From Prochilodus magdalenae (taxonomy: Eukaryota; Chordata; Actinopteri; Characiformes; Prochilodontidae), in NCBI GenBank assembly GCA_024036415.1, contig JAMWET010001196.1, forward strand, positions 395,001 through 459,000: 64,000 nucleotides of DNA, read 5' to 3'. The notes under the pieces are model-generated. The model was not told where the DNA came from and searched no databases. It worked only from the letters and a program-made list of their open reading frames with translations. The position numbers and the translations under genes are program-made. Below are positions 1-12,075 of the stretch, one piece after another. Position 1 is the stretch's first letter, and each line of letters opens with the position of its first letter.

Positions 1-1257
1 CTACCTACGTTTTTATACATTTGAGCCAGTTTTAATTTGACTTTCAGAAAAAGAATCCAGCTGTATTATTTATAACGCAGGTAATGCACACGATCAAAGC
101 ACCACGAAACTGATTCTAAAATCTGTAAATGGAAAGGTCATTTTTAAAGATAAATTTAAATTTAAAAACACACTAGAAATAAGCATTTTGAGACGACAGA
201 AGACACGACTGCTAACCTCTCATTTATGAAAATTGGTAATGACTGGCGGTGAGATGAAAAGGCAAGTTTTTTTTTAAGTAACCGAGAGACTAAATTCAGA
301 GGACCCAGCCCACCAAGCCCTCCCACAGCCACGGCCTGCAACAACCTCATAATACTTTACACACAATTAAGAGGTTTGTCAAGGTGTCATTTTTGGTCAT
401 GTGACCACACCTACTCTCTATAAAACGGTAGCATTTTAAGGAATTTATGTTATGCTATTGTAACAAGATTTGCAATGTAAGGAATGTAACTTTATGAAGT
501 TTTGATGTATATCGACAAGACCAATTCATTCAGGACTTTACCAGGCTACGCTAAAAACCATGGGTTACACAGAAAACCACAAACCCAGAGAGGGAGACAA
601 CTCTATTGTATGCTCCCCCCACCAGCTTCCCACTTTGTTAGTGCACCTCCTGTGCTTTGCTGAGGGAGAAAAAGGTCAGAAAATGTCAGGCTTGGTCAGT
701 CCACAACGTTAAACGGCTTACCTGAAGGCTCTCGCTGGCCTAACAAACCTTTATGTGGAAAAGTCAACACTTTCACAAGTGCTGCGGTGCTAAACATGTG
801 CCACGGGCGGAGAGCACCTCAAAGTAAACCACCAAACCGCTACTGACAACGCACTGCCGGCAAACGCTTGTTTACCTAGTTCCTCTCAGGCCAGGAGGAG
901 CTGGACCACAGCAGGACACGTCTACCCAGCGTTACAAATCTGACCAGTCTTTCCCTCATGTCGGCTGTTTTCACCTGATCTTTAGCTCATCACTGCGACG
1001 CTCACTAAAATCCTCTCCCAGTAATTAAATGTATGACGTGTGCATGTCCAGCCACATCACAGATGTATAAAATAGCTCAGCAGGGAGAAGGAGGGCTGAG
1101 AGCCGGCAAGTTTTCTGATGTTGTGAAAAAGAAGCTACATGTTGACTTTACTGTTGGAAGCACTGAGCGAGCGTGCACCCACATGCAGGGTGGCATTAAC
1201 AACAGTGCTAATAACACACTTCATATGGATGGTTGTAAGATTAAGATTGTAATCCCT

Positions 1258-1528
1258 TGTTGATCCCACAATGGGGAAATTTAGTCTCAGCATTTAACCC
1301 ATCCGTGAGGTGAACACACCCACATACACACTAGTGAACACGCACACTAGGGGGCAGTGAGCACACTTACCCAGAGCGGTGGGCAGCCCTGTCCACAGCG
1401 CCCTGGGAGCGGTTGGGGGTTAGATGCCTTGCTCAAGGGCACCTCAGTCGTTACTGTCAGTTCAGGGAATGAACCGGCGACCCTCCGGTCACAAGACTGG
1501 TTCCCTAACCTCCAGTCCACGACTGCCC
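1258..1528 (-). repeat. tRNA-derived SINE, type 2 (GGGATCAA-type tail)
   Basis: Read on the minus strand, it begins GGGCAGTCGTGGACTGGAGG and has a degraded tRNA-like B box (GGTTCATTCCC; the second copy at 46586-46860 keeps GGTTCGATTCCC). The body includes a CTTGAGCAAGG block. The tail reads AAATTTCCCCATTGTGGGAT. The end resembles tails of fish LINEs found elsewhere here. One CpG of the B box is lost, suggesting an old, inactive copy. Confidence 0.75.
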
Positions 1529-2039
1529 AAAAGTCTGAACTGGTCAGAAGTTACAGCACATTTCGGTCTTTTGACAAACCTGCACTTCAGAATGATCTCA
1601 CAAATGAGCCCGTAAACACAAACACAACAACAATGTAAGCATTTTAATAGGTTTTTATAGTTTTACTCAACTAAAAACTTACTCTGATTAAAATAATTAT
1701 TTGTTTAATGTCCTTTTTTAGGTTTAATGAACCTAATTCATCTGCTTGTAACAAATTGGAGAATTTTTTTTAAGGTTGGACCAACAAAACACTTAACTAC
1801 ATTAATAATGTCTGTAAATTCAAACTAACCACAGACCAATGTCTTACATGCCTAGTGTAAATGTCGGCGGCAAACGACTGACAACGACAGTACACTCATG
1901 ATTTCATCACAGTACTGAACTTGGCTTTCATCTACATTCACTAACCTAGTATCCGTCACAGCTGTGCAGAACGAGCTGAGAAGGCTAAACGGGTATATTT
2001 AGAAGTAAGGGTTTGGGACACCTCCCAATACATTATTGC

Positions 2040-2848
2040 TGTTTTGCTGATGACTCTCTCAGGAGCCACCCAGCTGCTTGTCCAGTCTCTGGTCATTTCA
2101 AGGCTAGACTACTGCAACTCGCTCCTGGCTGGTCTTCCTCTGCGGGCCATCAGGCCCTTGCAACTTGTTCAGAATGCTGCAGCCCGTCTCATCTTCAACC
2201 TTCCAAAGTTCACCCACGTCACTCCACTGCTGCGCTCCCTTCATTGGCTTCCTGTTGCTGCCCGCATCAGATTTAAAACTCTGAGGCCTACAAAGCCAAG
2301 AATGGACCAGCGCCTCCCTACCTCATGGCGATGGTGAAGAGTCGAGCTGTACCTCGAGCCCCTCGCGCTTCAAGTACAGCTCGACTCGAACTGCCATCCC
2401 TGAGGACACATGGAAGACAAGCGTCCAGACTCTTCTCTGTCCTGGCTCCCAGATGGTGGAGTGAACTCCCACTGGGCGTCAGAACAGCGGAGTCTCTCGC
2501 AGTCTTCAAACGCAGACTGAAGACCCATCTCTTCATAATGCACTTAAGTGAGTGAGCTCTAGTAGAGGTGTAAGTTGTGTGTTTTGTGTTGCACTTATAA
2601 TGACCTTTTCTCCTCTATAGGAATGAGCACTGGGCTGGGGTTGCCAGGTAATGCTTTACTTGCTCTATGTCTGTGTATTAATCTCTAGGTACCAGCATTG
2701 GCCCCTGTTCGGGCAGTGTCTGAGCTTGTGGTGAGTTTTAGGCTCTAGACTTCCTGTACTAGCTGGAATATTATCCAACAGAACACTAAGCACGATTGTA
2801 AGTCGCTCTGGATAAGAGCGCCTGCCAAATGCCTTAAATGTAAATGTT
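2040..2848 (+). repeat. L2-type LINE, 3' end with RT C-terminus
   Basis: This is the 3' part of an L2/CR1-group non-LTR retrotransposon. Seen: one frame reads VISRLDYCNSLLAGLP, then LQLVQNAAARLIFNLPKF and LLRSLHWLPVAARIRFKTL. After a frame change near 2281-2284 it continues AYKAKNGPAPPYL, then LFSVLAPRWWSELPLGVR and FKRRLKTHLF. These are standard C-terminal motifs of L2 reverse transcriptase proteins. The 3' end (2798-2847) carries the short hairpin AGTCGCTCTGGATAAGAGCG and ends in ATGTAAATG. It is 5'-truncated and frameshifted, so it is dead. The same tail ends the type-1 SINEs in this window. Confidence 0.88.
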
Positions 2849-4523
2849 AAAAATGATTTTGTATAGGGGTTCATGATATTGGAAAAGGCTGGAATTTTTT
2901 CCCCCTGCAATAAATATTATGATACGCAATAATATTCAGGAATTTTAATTATTAATTACTGACAAGTGCCATTCTTTAGGAAACATTAAATACGATTTAA
3001 CCCGATTTAACATTATTATTTGTGTTTCGATAAAAAGTTTGGACATTTTGATACTTAACATTCTGCTTATGGATTCCGCTCATCACTATATTTAAAATTT
3101 CTGCCACAAAATGAATTAAATCAATAAGTAAAGTCTGGCCACACCGTGTTAAAAGTTCTGGACCCGTAGATTGGATTAAATGGCAGAAATAGGGGCTGTT
3201 TAAAGCTTGGGATGGAAGGGTTATATAAATAAAGACAGAAACCGCACAGGGATGGGTAGAGAGAAGGTCATTTTGTGAAGAGGCTGAACTGGAATTGTGT
3301 AACATACAGAAACAAGTGGCACTCGATAGTGGTGGCGCTAGTTCGCTCCCAGATCCATTACAGCCTAAATGACTCCCATCATCGCCCTTTTGTAGCCCCT
3401 GTACTTTAATATAGCAGAGAGCTCTTGCCTTTACTCCACTTCGAACCTAGTGCTTTACACATTTCCCACTTCTCAGCATCAGGAAGAAAGTGAAGGAGGC
3501 CCAGCAGGCCAGAGACAGATCAGATGATTAACAATTGGCCTTAGCTATCAACTGTTTCGACAGTGTTGCTGATATCGTACTCTTCTGCAATTTGTACCGT
3601 GTAACTAATAGAAATGAATCAAACTTTTAAGTTAATGAAAGAAAAAAGCAGACAGCCATTAATGGCTAAGCTGACTGCAGGTAAACAACTGATTAGGTGT
3701 AAACAAAATGGCTATGCTGTTTGCCAGCTGCACGGAAAAACCTGTCAGTAGGCAAACAGAGCTCCACCGAGACCAGCATTAGAAGACGGGCTACTGAAAG
3801 CAGACATCATTACGCTGGCTCTCCGCTCCGGCCTTCATCAGACGAGCCGTCCTCAGCTTTCACCACCACCTGCACCGAGCGTGACCCATCAGTGCTAATT
3901 AGCTACAGCATTTCAGAAGCCCTCAGAAGCATCCCCCAGTGTGACACGCATCAGATGGGGAGATCACGGTTCCGTCTGACCCCGATGAGGAAACACCGCA
4001 CTCCAATTAAAAACCAACTGCAGCTGCAGATACCATGGAGTATGATTTAATTACTGATCGTGTGACAAAATGACAAAGTACACTAATGTGTAAGGAGCTG
4101 CGCTACAACTGAGCGAGTACTGAAGAACACGCATGTGCTCGCAGGGCACCAGGAGCCCATCCGATGCTTCAGTCCCTCAGAAAAACAGGACAACCGAAGC
4201 CCATTAAAGGTTCCTTTACCAACATTATTATACGCTACTGTATATTTCTCAGGTCCACACACTGTTTGTGAGGTTTTACATAAAAGAAAATCATAACTCA
4301 TCGTTACATGACCATTAGCCAACCTTTCTTTATTCCTTAGAAATAATAAACATGTATGCATTTCACCCCAGCTACCGCTCGCCAGTCTCCGTGTAGGTCA
4401 CTTGAGGTCAACTTACAGTGGTTAAGGGACATTAGAATGAGGTGGAGCTCATCACGGTCAGTAGAGAGTGGGTTTGGCCCTCTGCCAGTCTGTAGCTGTG
4501 TTGTCCTGTGTGTTTGCTGCTGG

Positions 4524-5822
4524 ACCTTGTTCTTATGAACCAGACGCTCACTGTATCTGCCAGTACAGCTAGAACCCAACCTTGTGTTCCTGAAGATACT
4601 GAACCAGGCGCTCTCTGTATCTGCCAGTACAGCTAGAACCTAACCTTGTGTTCCTGAAGATACTGAACCAGACGCTCACTGTATCTGCCAGTACAGCTAG
4701 AACCCAACCTTGTGTTACTGAAGATACTGAACCAGACGCTCACTGTATCTACCAGTCCAGCTAGAACCCAACCTTGTGTTACTGAAGATACTGAACCAGA
4801 CGCTCACTGTATCTACCAGTCCAGCTAGAACTCAACCTTGTGTTCCTGAAGGTACTAAAACAGACGCTCTCTGTATCTGCCAGTACAGCTACAACCCAAC
4901 CTTGTGTTCCTGAAGATACTGAACCAGACGCTCACTGTATCTGCCAGTACAGCTAGAACCCAACCTTGTGTTACTGAAGATACTGAACCAGACGCTCACT
5001 GTATCTACCAGTCCAGCTAGAACTCAACCTTGTGTTCCTGAAGGTACTAAAACAGACGCTCACTGTATCTGTCAGTACAGCTAGAACCCAACCTTGTGTT
5101 CCTGAAGATACTGAACCAGGCGCTCACTGTATCTGCCAGTACAGCTAGAACCCAACCTTGTGTTCCTGAAGATACTGAACCAGGCGCTCACTGTATCTGC
5201 CAGTACAGCTAGAACCCAACCTTGTGTTCCTGAAGATACTGAACCAGGCGCTCTCTGTATCTGCCTATACAGCTAGAACCCAACCTTGTGTTCCTGAAGA
5301 TACTGAACCAGGCGCTCTCTGTATCTGCCTATACAGCTAGAACCCAACCTTGTGTTCCTGAAGATATTGAACCAGACGCTCACTACATCTGCCAGTACAG
5401 CTAGAACCCAACCTTGTGTTCCTGAAGATACTGAACCAGGCGCTCACTGTATCTGCCAGTACAGCTAGAACCCAACCTTGTGTTCCTGAAGATACTGAAC
5501 CAGGCGCTCTCTGTATCTGCCTATACAGCTAGAACCCAACCTTGTGTTCCTGAAGGTACTGAACCAGAAGCTCACTGTATCTACCAGTCCAGCTAGAACC
5601 CAACCTTGTGTTCCTGAAGATACTGAACCAGACGCTCACTGTATCTGCCAGTAGAAGCTAGAACCCAACCTTGTGTTCCTGAAGATACTGAACCAGACGC
5701 TCACTGTATCTGCCAGTAGAAGCTAGAACCCAACCCTGTGTTCCTGAAGATACTGAACCAGACGCTCACTGTATCTGCCAGTAGAAGCTAGAACCCAACC
5801 TTGTGTTCCTGAAGATACTGAA
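4524..5822. repeat. 64-bp tandem satellite, about 20 copies
   Basis: This is a direct tandem array with a 64-base period; the phrase CCTGAAGATACTGAACCAG recurs every 64 bases. Units differ by single substitutions: CAGACGCTCAC or CAGGCGCTCTC; GCCAGTACAG, GCCTATACAG or ACCAGTCCAG. The last three copies share GCCAGTAGAAG, and a block of units with ACCAGTCCAG recurs, showing higher-order duplication. There is no coding potential. The period is not a multiple of three. Confidence 0.97.
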
Positions 5823-7140
5823 GAGGAAAATTAGGTGGTCTCTTATTTATTTTTAAGTCAATGGACCCAGACTTTTTCCAGGTCAGCTCCACTGCATCAA
5901 AAGCTGCACTTGGTCTAGTAGGACCCAAACGGATGGGTGAGGTGAATCAGCACTTAGTCTCAGGTCGCCCCCAACACAAACTAAAGCTGTGTTTGCACTT
6001 TAACTAAACCTGAGCTAAATATTTCCAATAGGATAAAAACCAAATACACATTTACCTGTTTAAAGCGGCTTCTCTAGGATTCTACTAAAACCTAAAGGTT
6101 TGAAATGGGTCTGAAATGCTTTAATACAGTGGGATCTACGCCACTGTTACCACGGCAGTCTTAAAGATATCTGGGAAAAGTTTTTCCCTCTTTCAAATGA
6201 ACAGCAAACTCTTCACATCATCTGATTAGCATTACGCTGCGAGGCGAGTTAGTGTAAGGGGTTGGGTTAATTAAGCGGCCAATAGTGGAAAACAGTATCT
6301 TGCTGTTATCTTTATATTTGTTAAGTAGACGTCAGAATTATGATTGCTCTACTGTGTTATTTGGCAGTGTTGTAACCTGAGATCTGCTCTGTAGGAAAAT
6401 CATACTGTACTGGCAACTTTGTTTTTCCCCCCATATGTGTTCAGCTTTACGACAGCTTCCCTTAAGCCGGCCTATTGTCTCATTAATCCAAGCGCTTTTT
6501 AAAGCACGTGAGGTTTCTCTTCCATTAAACTGGGGCTACAGCATCAAGGATCTCCTTAAGCTTAACGTCAGGGAAGTGAGCTAGATCACTGTGGCGGGGA
6601 GATAGTTCTGGATGTGGTATCTGATTAAAAACATCTTTGAAGTTCTCAACTGTTTCTGAGCTGATACAGCACTTCTTGCTACAGCATTCAGGTAAGAACT
6701 TCGACCTCCAAGCTCTAAGGAAAACATACAGAAGTGATCTGATATAAAAACCTAGAATATAAGGAACATGTATTTACGCTTTTGCTGAGAACCAGGTCCA
6801 AAATATGGCCATGTTTATCAGTAGCAGCTCCCATGTGTTGTTCAGGACCGAAATTCTTTACTCCATCTCATTACTGTTTAGGGTATAGTCATTATGCAAG
6901 ATAAAACCCCCAAAGAAGCTGCAATTATCATTAGGAGGCCTATAGTGACTAAAAGCACTGCTGAATTGGACACAAAACTGACCAGACACAATATTGACTA
7001 GACAGAATAAAAGACAGGGATGTCAACAAATTAGTTAAAATGACCAGTATGTACTTGCTGATGCAGAGGCCTATATCATAAATTAACTAAATATATTAGT
7101 GGTTTGGTGTAAATCTAATTTATAATATGTGCATTAGCTA

Positions 7141-7320
7141 CAGGGGTCGGACAATGAAACTGAAACACCTGGTTTTAGACCACAATCATTTATTAGTATG
7201 GTGTAGGGCCTCCTTTTGCGGCCAATACAGCGTCAGTTCGTCTTGTGAATGACATATACTGCGTCCTGCACAGTGGTCAGAGGGAGTTTAAGCCATTCTT
7301 CTTGCAGGATAGTGGCCAGT
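7141..7320 (-). mobile_element. Tc1-derived MITE, broken copy
   Basis: It begins with the family terminal repeat (CAGGGGTCGGACAATGAAAC) after TA, and matches the transposase C-terminal side of the full copies. It then stops abruptly after GATAGTGGCCAG, just before the place where the N-terminal ORF would end. The rest, including the second terminal repeat, is missing. What follows (7321 on) is unrelated. Confidence 0.88.
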
Positions 7321-9518
7321 GTTCCATATCAGAATAGAAGAAAAGTCACATTGTACTCATTCACTTCAGGAGTGCACTGCAACATATATGGTAGGACAGC
7401 ACAATCGCCAGACAAGAACTTTGAGACAGGCACCCCAGATACCAGTGGGAGATTTTTGCTGAGGGAAGAAGAAGAGGACCTACTTTTTTTGCTATGGTTA
7501 TGATTAGCATCTTGCTAGCTGAAGCTGTGCTGCTCCTGGAACAGAAGTTTTGGTTATGGAGCAGACCCATGACTCCGTGGAGTCTACTGAGGAGATTCCC
7601 CACACTACAACACTTCACCAGTCTATTCCGTCTAGAATAGACAGACAAAGCAGACATGCATACGCACTCCGATTGGAAATGTGAACCTTTCATTTCCAGC
7701 GTTCTCCTAGCCTCGTCTTTCCTCCCGTATTGTGGAAGCGGTGGTGATTGTGTTTGTGTGAGTTTATAAATGGGCTACAATCGCACAGTGTACTCCTGGC
7801 TGAAAGAAATCTGCCAAGGCGGAATGTTTAAAGTGACTGACTTCCACAGAGTGAGCAACACTTCTCTGTGTGAACAGATCCTGCATCATCGCCAGCTTGA
7901 GTCGGTTGATCGCAGCGCACATGCGACTTATTAAATGGTTTTGGTATGTTGGGTAAATTAATATATCAATATGTAACAGCAGAATTAAAGTATGTTTAAA
8001 TGAATATATTCCTGGCATTTCAAAAGATAATGCCATTTCAATATCCCAATCTAAAGCCCGTTATGTATTAAATATGGAATAAACAAAGAAACAAACAAAG
8101 AAACAAACAAAACTGGCAGCTGTTTTTGGATTTGCCCTCAAAACCAATCTCTAGTTATTCTGCATGTTCATGCCTGCGCAAGTTCACTACTGTAGCGAGA
8201 CAGATGGATAATTAACACCGGGCCAGTTTTCTTACTAATATTGATCTAGAGTGAGAAATATTAAGAGAGATTGCAGTCCACCTGCCTTCACGGTAATCAC
8301 ACAAGAAATTGCTTATAGATCAGTGACTGCATTGCATAATGATTAAGCGAAAGCTGCGCTCTTCATCAAAACATGGAGGTCAAAAAAATAATCTATGTTC
8401 CTGGAACTCTTGTAGTTAGCAGCAGACAGTTCTGAACACGTTTCCATAATTCAGAATGTCTACAATTTGTTTATGATCCAGCACAAGTGGCACAAACATT
8501 CTCAGGTTTAAAAGAACCGAGACGATGCTATCGACATCTCACACCGAAACCGAGAGACGAGCATTCTGACAGGATGCCCTCTCCACCGTCACCAACCAAC
8601 CCACAGCATGAGCAGACACACAACCAGGACGCATCCTCAAAAGCCACTTTGACCATCTAGGCAGTGGCACATCCTGCTGAGAGGAGATCAATATGTGCAC
8701 CGTTAGTCTTCAACAGCAGCTCAGGCCAGCAGGGAGGTAAAGAGCGAACGATGCCTTGAGCATCTTTCCACTGCAGGGCCAAATGGGCCTGTCCATGGAG
8801 AGTAATCGCTCTAGTGGCATTTCCACCTGGACAAGATTTGGAACAGAAGATTTACAATGCTTACACAGCTTATATAACCATGTGTGGCCCAACGGAACTG
8901 TCCTGTACGAAACTCAGAGACCACTCTTTCATTTATTTAACTTCCTGTCCAACTCCTTGCCCTCCCTCTGCCTTTACTCCTCCAAAGATTGGTCTTGGAA
9001 GACAGTTTCATTTTCCGTTTCTCAGAAAGACATTCTTGACAGCCACAAATCACCTGTCTCCTCACAGTGGAATGACAGACAGAAACACCTGTGGATGTTT
9101 TCAGATCACCAGTAGAGCTCGATTATCACCCGTCTCTCAGAGTAACAAGCTTTGGATGTTGCTCATCTCAGTCATTGTTGCGGTGCTCTATCAGGTCATG
9201 CACAGTTATCAGGTGACCGTTTCTTTTGTCCCACTGGATTGGTTGCTGTGTAGCTAGCTTTCCTGTGGCCTTTTTAGTTCTGATTCAGCAGCACAGGAGA
9301 AGGGAAGAGTAACAGTTCACAAAATGCTACGGCAACCGTTTCACACTACAGTGGTTCCCTCACATGTAACTTTTGTAGCTACTGTTAGAGAGTCTAAAAG
9401 CTGTTGACAGGGATGGGTCGTTTGACTGGCAAGCAAAATCACCAACCACAAACTACTGCATGTTGTGTGAGGCTGAGTGACACACGTCTTCCAACATTAC
9501 GCTTAAGTACATTAAGTA

Positions 9519-10046
9519 CAGGGGTTGGACAATGAAACTGACACCTGTCATTTTAGTGTGGGAGGTCTCATGGCTAAATTGGACCAGCCTGGTGGCCAAT
9601 CTTCATTAATTGCACATTGCACCAGTAAGAGCAGAGTGTGAAGGTTCAGTTAGCAGGTAAGAGCACAGTTCTGCTCAAAATACTGCAATGCACACAGCAT
9701 TATGGGTGACATACCAGAGTTCAAAAGAGGACAGATTGTTGGTGCACGTCTTGCTGGCGCATCTGTGACCAAGACAGCAAGTCTTTGTGATGTATCAAGA
9801 GCCACGGTATCCAGGGTAATGTCAGCATACCACCAAGAAGGACGAACCTCCACCAGCATCACGTAGTGACCTGGCCACTATCCTGCAAGAAGAATGGCTT
9901 ACAATCCCTCTGACCACTGTGCAGGACTCGTATATGTCATTCCCAAGACCAACTGACGCTGTATTGGCCGCAAAAGGAGGCCCTACACCATACTATGATG
10001 ATTGTGGTCTAAAACCAGCTGTTTCAGTTTCACTGTCCAACCCCTG
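9519..10046 (+). mobile_element. Tc1-derived MITE, full-length copy 1
   Basis: This is a non-autonomous Tc1/mariner element of 528 bp flanked by TA (9517-9518 and 10047-10048). The ends are inverted repeats: CAGGGGTTGGACAATGAAAC left, and its complement ending GTCCAACCCCTG right. Inside are the N-terminal helix-turn-helix part of a Tc1 transposase (54 codons) and a scrap of its C-terminus (DAVLAAKGGPTPYY). The whole catalytic DDE/D region between them is absent. The left end has a small deletion (ACTGACACCTG for ACTGAAACACCTG). Confidence 0.93.
9702..9866 (+). pseudogene. 54-aa Tc1 transposase N-terminal fragment in MITE copy 1
   Basis: This intact mini-ORF starts MGDIPEFKRGQIVGARLAG and continues VTKTASLCDVSRATVSRVMS, a Tc1-type helix-turn-helix, before ending TSTSIT and a stop. 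It lacks the catalytic domain, so it cannot be a working transposase. It could at most be a DNA-binding peptide. I call it a fragment; expression is unknown. Confidence 0.8.
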
Positions 10047-10267
10047 TATAAAATTTAATCAATCTCCTCCAACAGCTCAATTCAGTCACTTCAGACCTGG
10101 TAACTGCTTGTGAATGGTAACATAACTTATCGAATCGCTGTCCATGTAACTGACAAGATTTTGCTGAATGTGGCACTTGAATGTCCAACGTACATCTCAA
10201 GTCTGTGGATGGAGTTCCAGAGGTCAAGAATACCACAGCACAAAAGCAACTATAACAGCGGCCTTAC

Positions 10268-10508
10268 CTGGGGTCCTTCTGGATACTGTCAATGGAGGGT
10301 GAGCGGGCCAGATTGCCCTCCGGAGGCAGGGCAGGGCCGGACTTGCTATAGGGAGACTCCACGGATGAGCAGTACTGCAGGGTCCGGTAGGGGTCGGCGT
10401 AGTTGGCGGCCGGGCCGGATGTGTAGCCACCCCGCGGGTACGTTCCAGTGGCATTCTGACTTCCTGTTCGCTGCAAGGGTACGGAGTCAACACCGGGGGA
10501 GGATGGGG
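10268..10508 (-). CDS. ctnnd2: delta-catenin (ctnnd2), exon A just before the armadillo domain
   Basis: This internal exon of 241 nt has two bases completing an Ala codon, 79 codons and two bases of a split codon. Seen: the acceptor is CTCCTGCCGTAG before CCCCATCC, and the donor is GACCCCAG then GTAAGG. The peptide includes [46 protein letters not shown], and ends [14 protein letters not shown] plus a split Arg codon. Known: in CTNND2 this segment is followed by the first armadillo repeat (REFGWRDPELPEVIQML), which would be the next exon. I find no trace of it in 1-10267, so it lies outside the window. The fish exon is several residues shorter than I recall for the human one, after RTGSQ. A 152-codon plus-strand ORF over this place is antisense. 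Confidence 0.96.
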
Positions 10509-11990
10509 CTACGGCAGGAGAGTAGGGACAAAGCAAAAAATTCAGGACCTGCTCACAGAACTGGTTGACTAGTTCTAAGCAGAGGATGGCCAGACATTGA
10601 GCGAGAACAAAACAGACAGTCAGACAACGATGGAGCGAGGAGAATGAAAGAGAAGGACAGAGGGATAAAGAGGGAGACAGGGCAGAGTCAGAACAAATCA
10701 ACAGTTACGAATTTTGGCACAACAGGGCCATCATAACCAGTCAAAACATTTGTTCCTACAACATTTAAAAACCTACTGCTAGCTGGGGTTACTGAACTTT
10801 TGACTGCCAATCTGCACACTAATTAGATTTAGCTATAACAGTAACCATTACCAATGCTAATACATCATTTTTAAAAGGCACTGAACGAACAGTATAGTCT
10901 AAGAATGGAGCATGATAAAGAAGAACTTCAGCAAACTGGCAGAAATGGAACACGATGGCTTGGCCTAGTCACAGCCATGTGTGACGTAATTTAGCTTACT
11001 GCTAACTCATGAGTAACTGCCAGCAGGAATACAGAACAGCACTATTTTCAGGCTTCAGTGCAGCCTTTCAGTCCTCCACCTTCACTCACGTTCGCGCTCA
11101 GTGTTGCTGTTATCAGTGATAAATTAGTGCTAATATCTGTAGACAGGCTAATTCAACATGAACGACCCTGGAATCAGAGAAGAACTCCAAAGACACCCCC
11201 ATAGATCATCCCTCAGCAACTTTAGGTCCTGTACAAGACAAACTCCTCGTAGACCAACGCCTGCAATGAGAATGATCCCTGTGAGGCTTTGATGCCTTTT
11301 AAAGAAAACCATGAAGGCCTGACTTATCGGATAGTATCCATTTCCCTGTTATGGTAATGGGGCAGTCATTGTCTGGCCTAGGCAGACGGCCGCAGTGCTC
11401 GAGCCCATAAATCTGAACGCTGAGGCAATCGATAGACGGAAGCTGCTTGAGTCTTTACCACAACACACCCTGCTGCCTGGCTGCCCAGAAAAACAGAGAG
11501 GCACTGGATGCACTCGATTCAAATGTACATTATTTCTACAAAGCACCACAACTACTGCCAAAAGTAGCTTGGAAAAAGATGATCCTGATGTAGTCAGTTT
11601 TATAGGACTATTAAAGAATAAAAACATGAACACATCCAGCCCGTTGGTCTTTGGTGCAGCTTATGGTTTCTTTGTATAGTGGGGACTCCTAAGGAGAACT
11701 GGAGTTTCCACAGTGCTGTTGTTTTTGTCAGTTTGCTGCTCACTGATTTATCTATAGATCTAGTAGGAACATTGTCCAACGTTGCCTGCTTAAAGTCGTG
11801 TGCAAGGCGTACTTAACCGAGAGGCCTACGGATTCCATCACAGCAACATACACCTCATTGCAGCTGGGCTTCATCCTTATAACTCCAGGTGACACACAAA
11901 GCCACTTAAATTGTTCTTGGCTTGGGAATACAGCTCTTAGGGAAAAAAAAAAAAAAACCTTGGCTACATCCTTTAATTTTCACATTTTGT

Positions 11991-11991
11991 G

Positions 11992-12074
<83 letters not shown>
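11991..12074. repeat. compound (TA)n/(CA)n microsatellite
   Basis: Alternating TA and CA runs occupy this stretch. ORFs reading through it on both strands (Ile/Tyr and Cys/Val or Thr/His runs) are artefacts. Confidence 0.98.

Positions 12075-12075
<1 letters not shown>

Larger units (their letters stand above)
1..10267 (-). other. ctnnd2: ctnnd2 intron downstream of exon A (partial)
   Basis: This is intronic on the minus strand after the GTAAGG donor of exon A. The next exon (start of the armadillo repeats) is not found. It holds a SINE at 1.3 kb, an L2 LINE 3' end, a 64-bp satellite, one broken MITE and one intact MITE. I recognise nothing in 1-1257, 1530-2030, 2850-4520, 5825-7140 or 7325-9515. 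The stretch 8040-8110 contains a short AAACAAAG repeat. ORFs at 8710-9257 on both strands carry no known motif. Confidence 0.88.

Noticed and set aside
4524..5822. Regular repeats that might suggest a CRISPR array
   Set aside because: The repeats are head-to-tail with no unique spacers, in a vertebrate intron.
8710..9257. Three ORFs of 60-147 codons on both strands
   Set aside because: They overlap each other in several frames and have no known domain or splice support.
10110..10701. ORFs of 152 (plus strand) and 145 (minus strand) codons around exon A
   Set aside because: The plus-strand ORF is antisense to exon A. The minus-strand one is the exon plus its upstream intron read through the acceptor.
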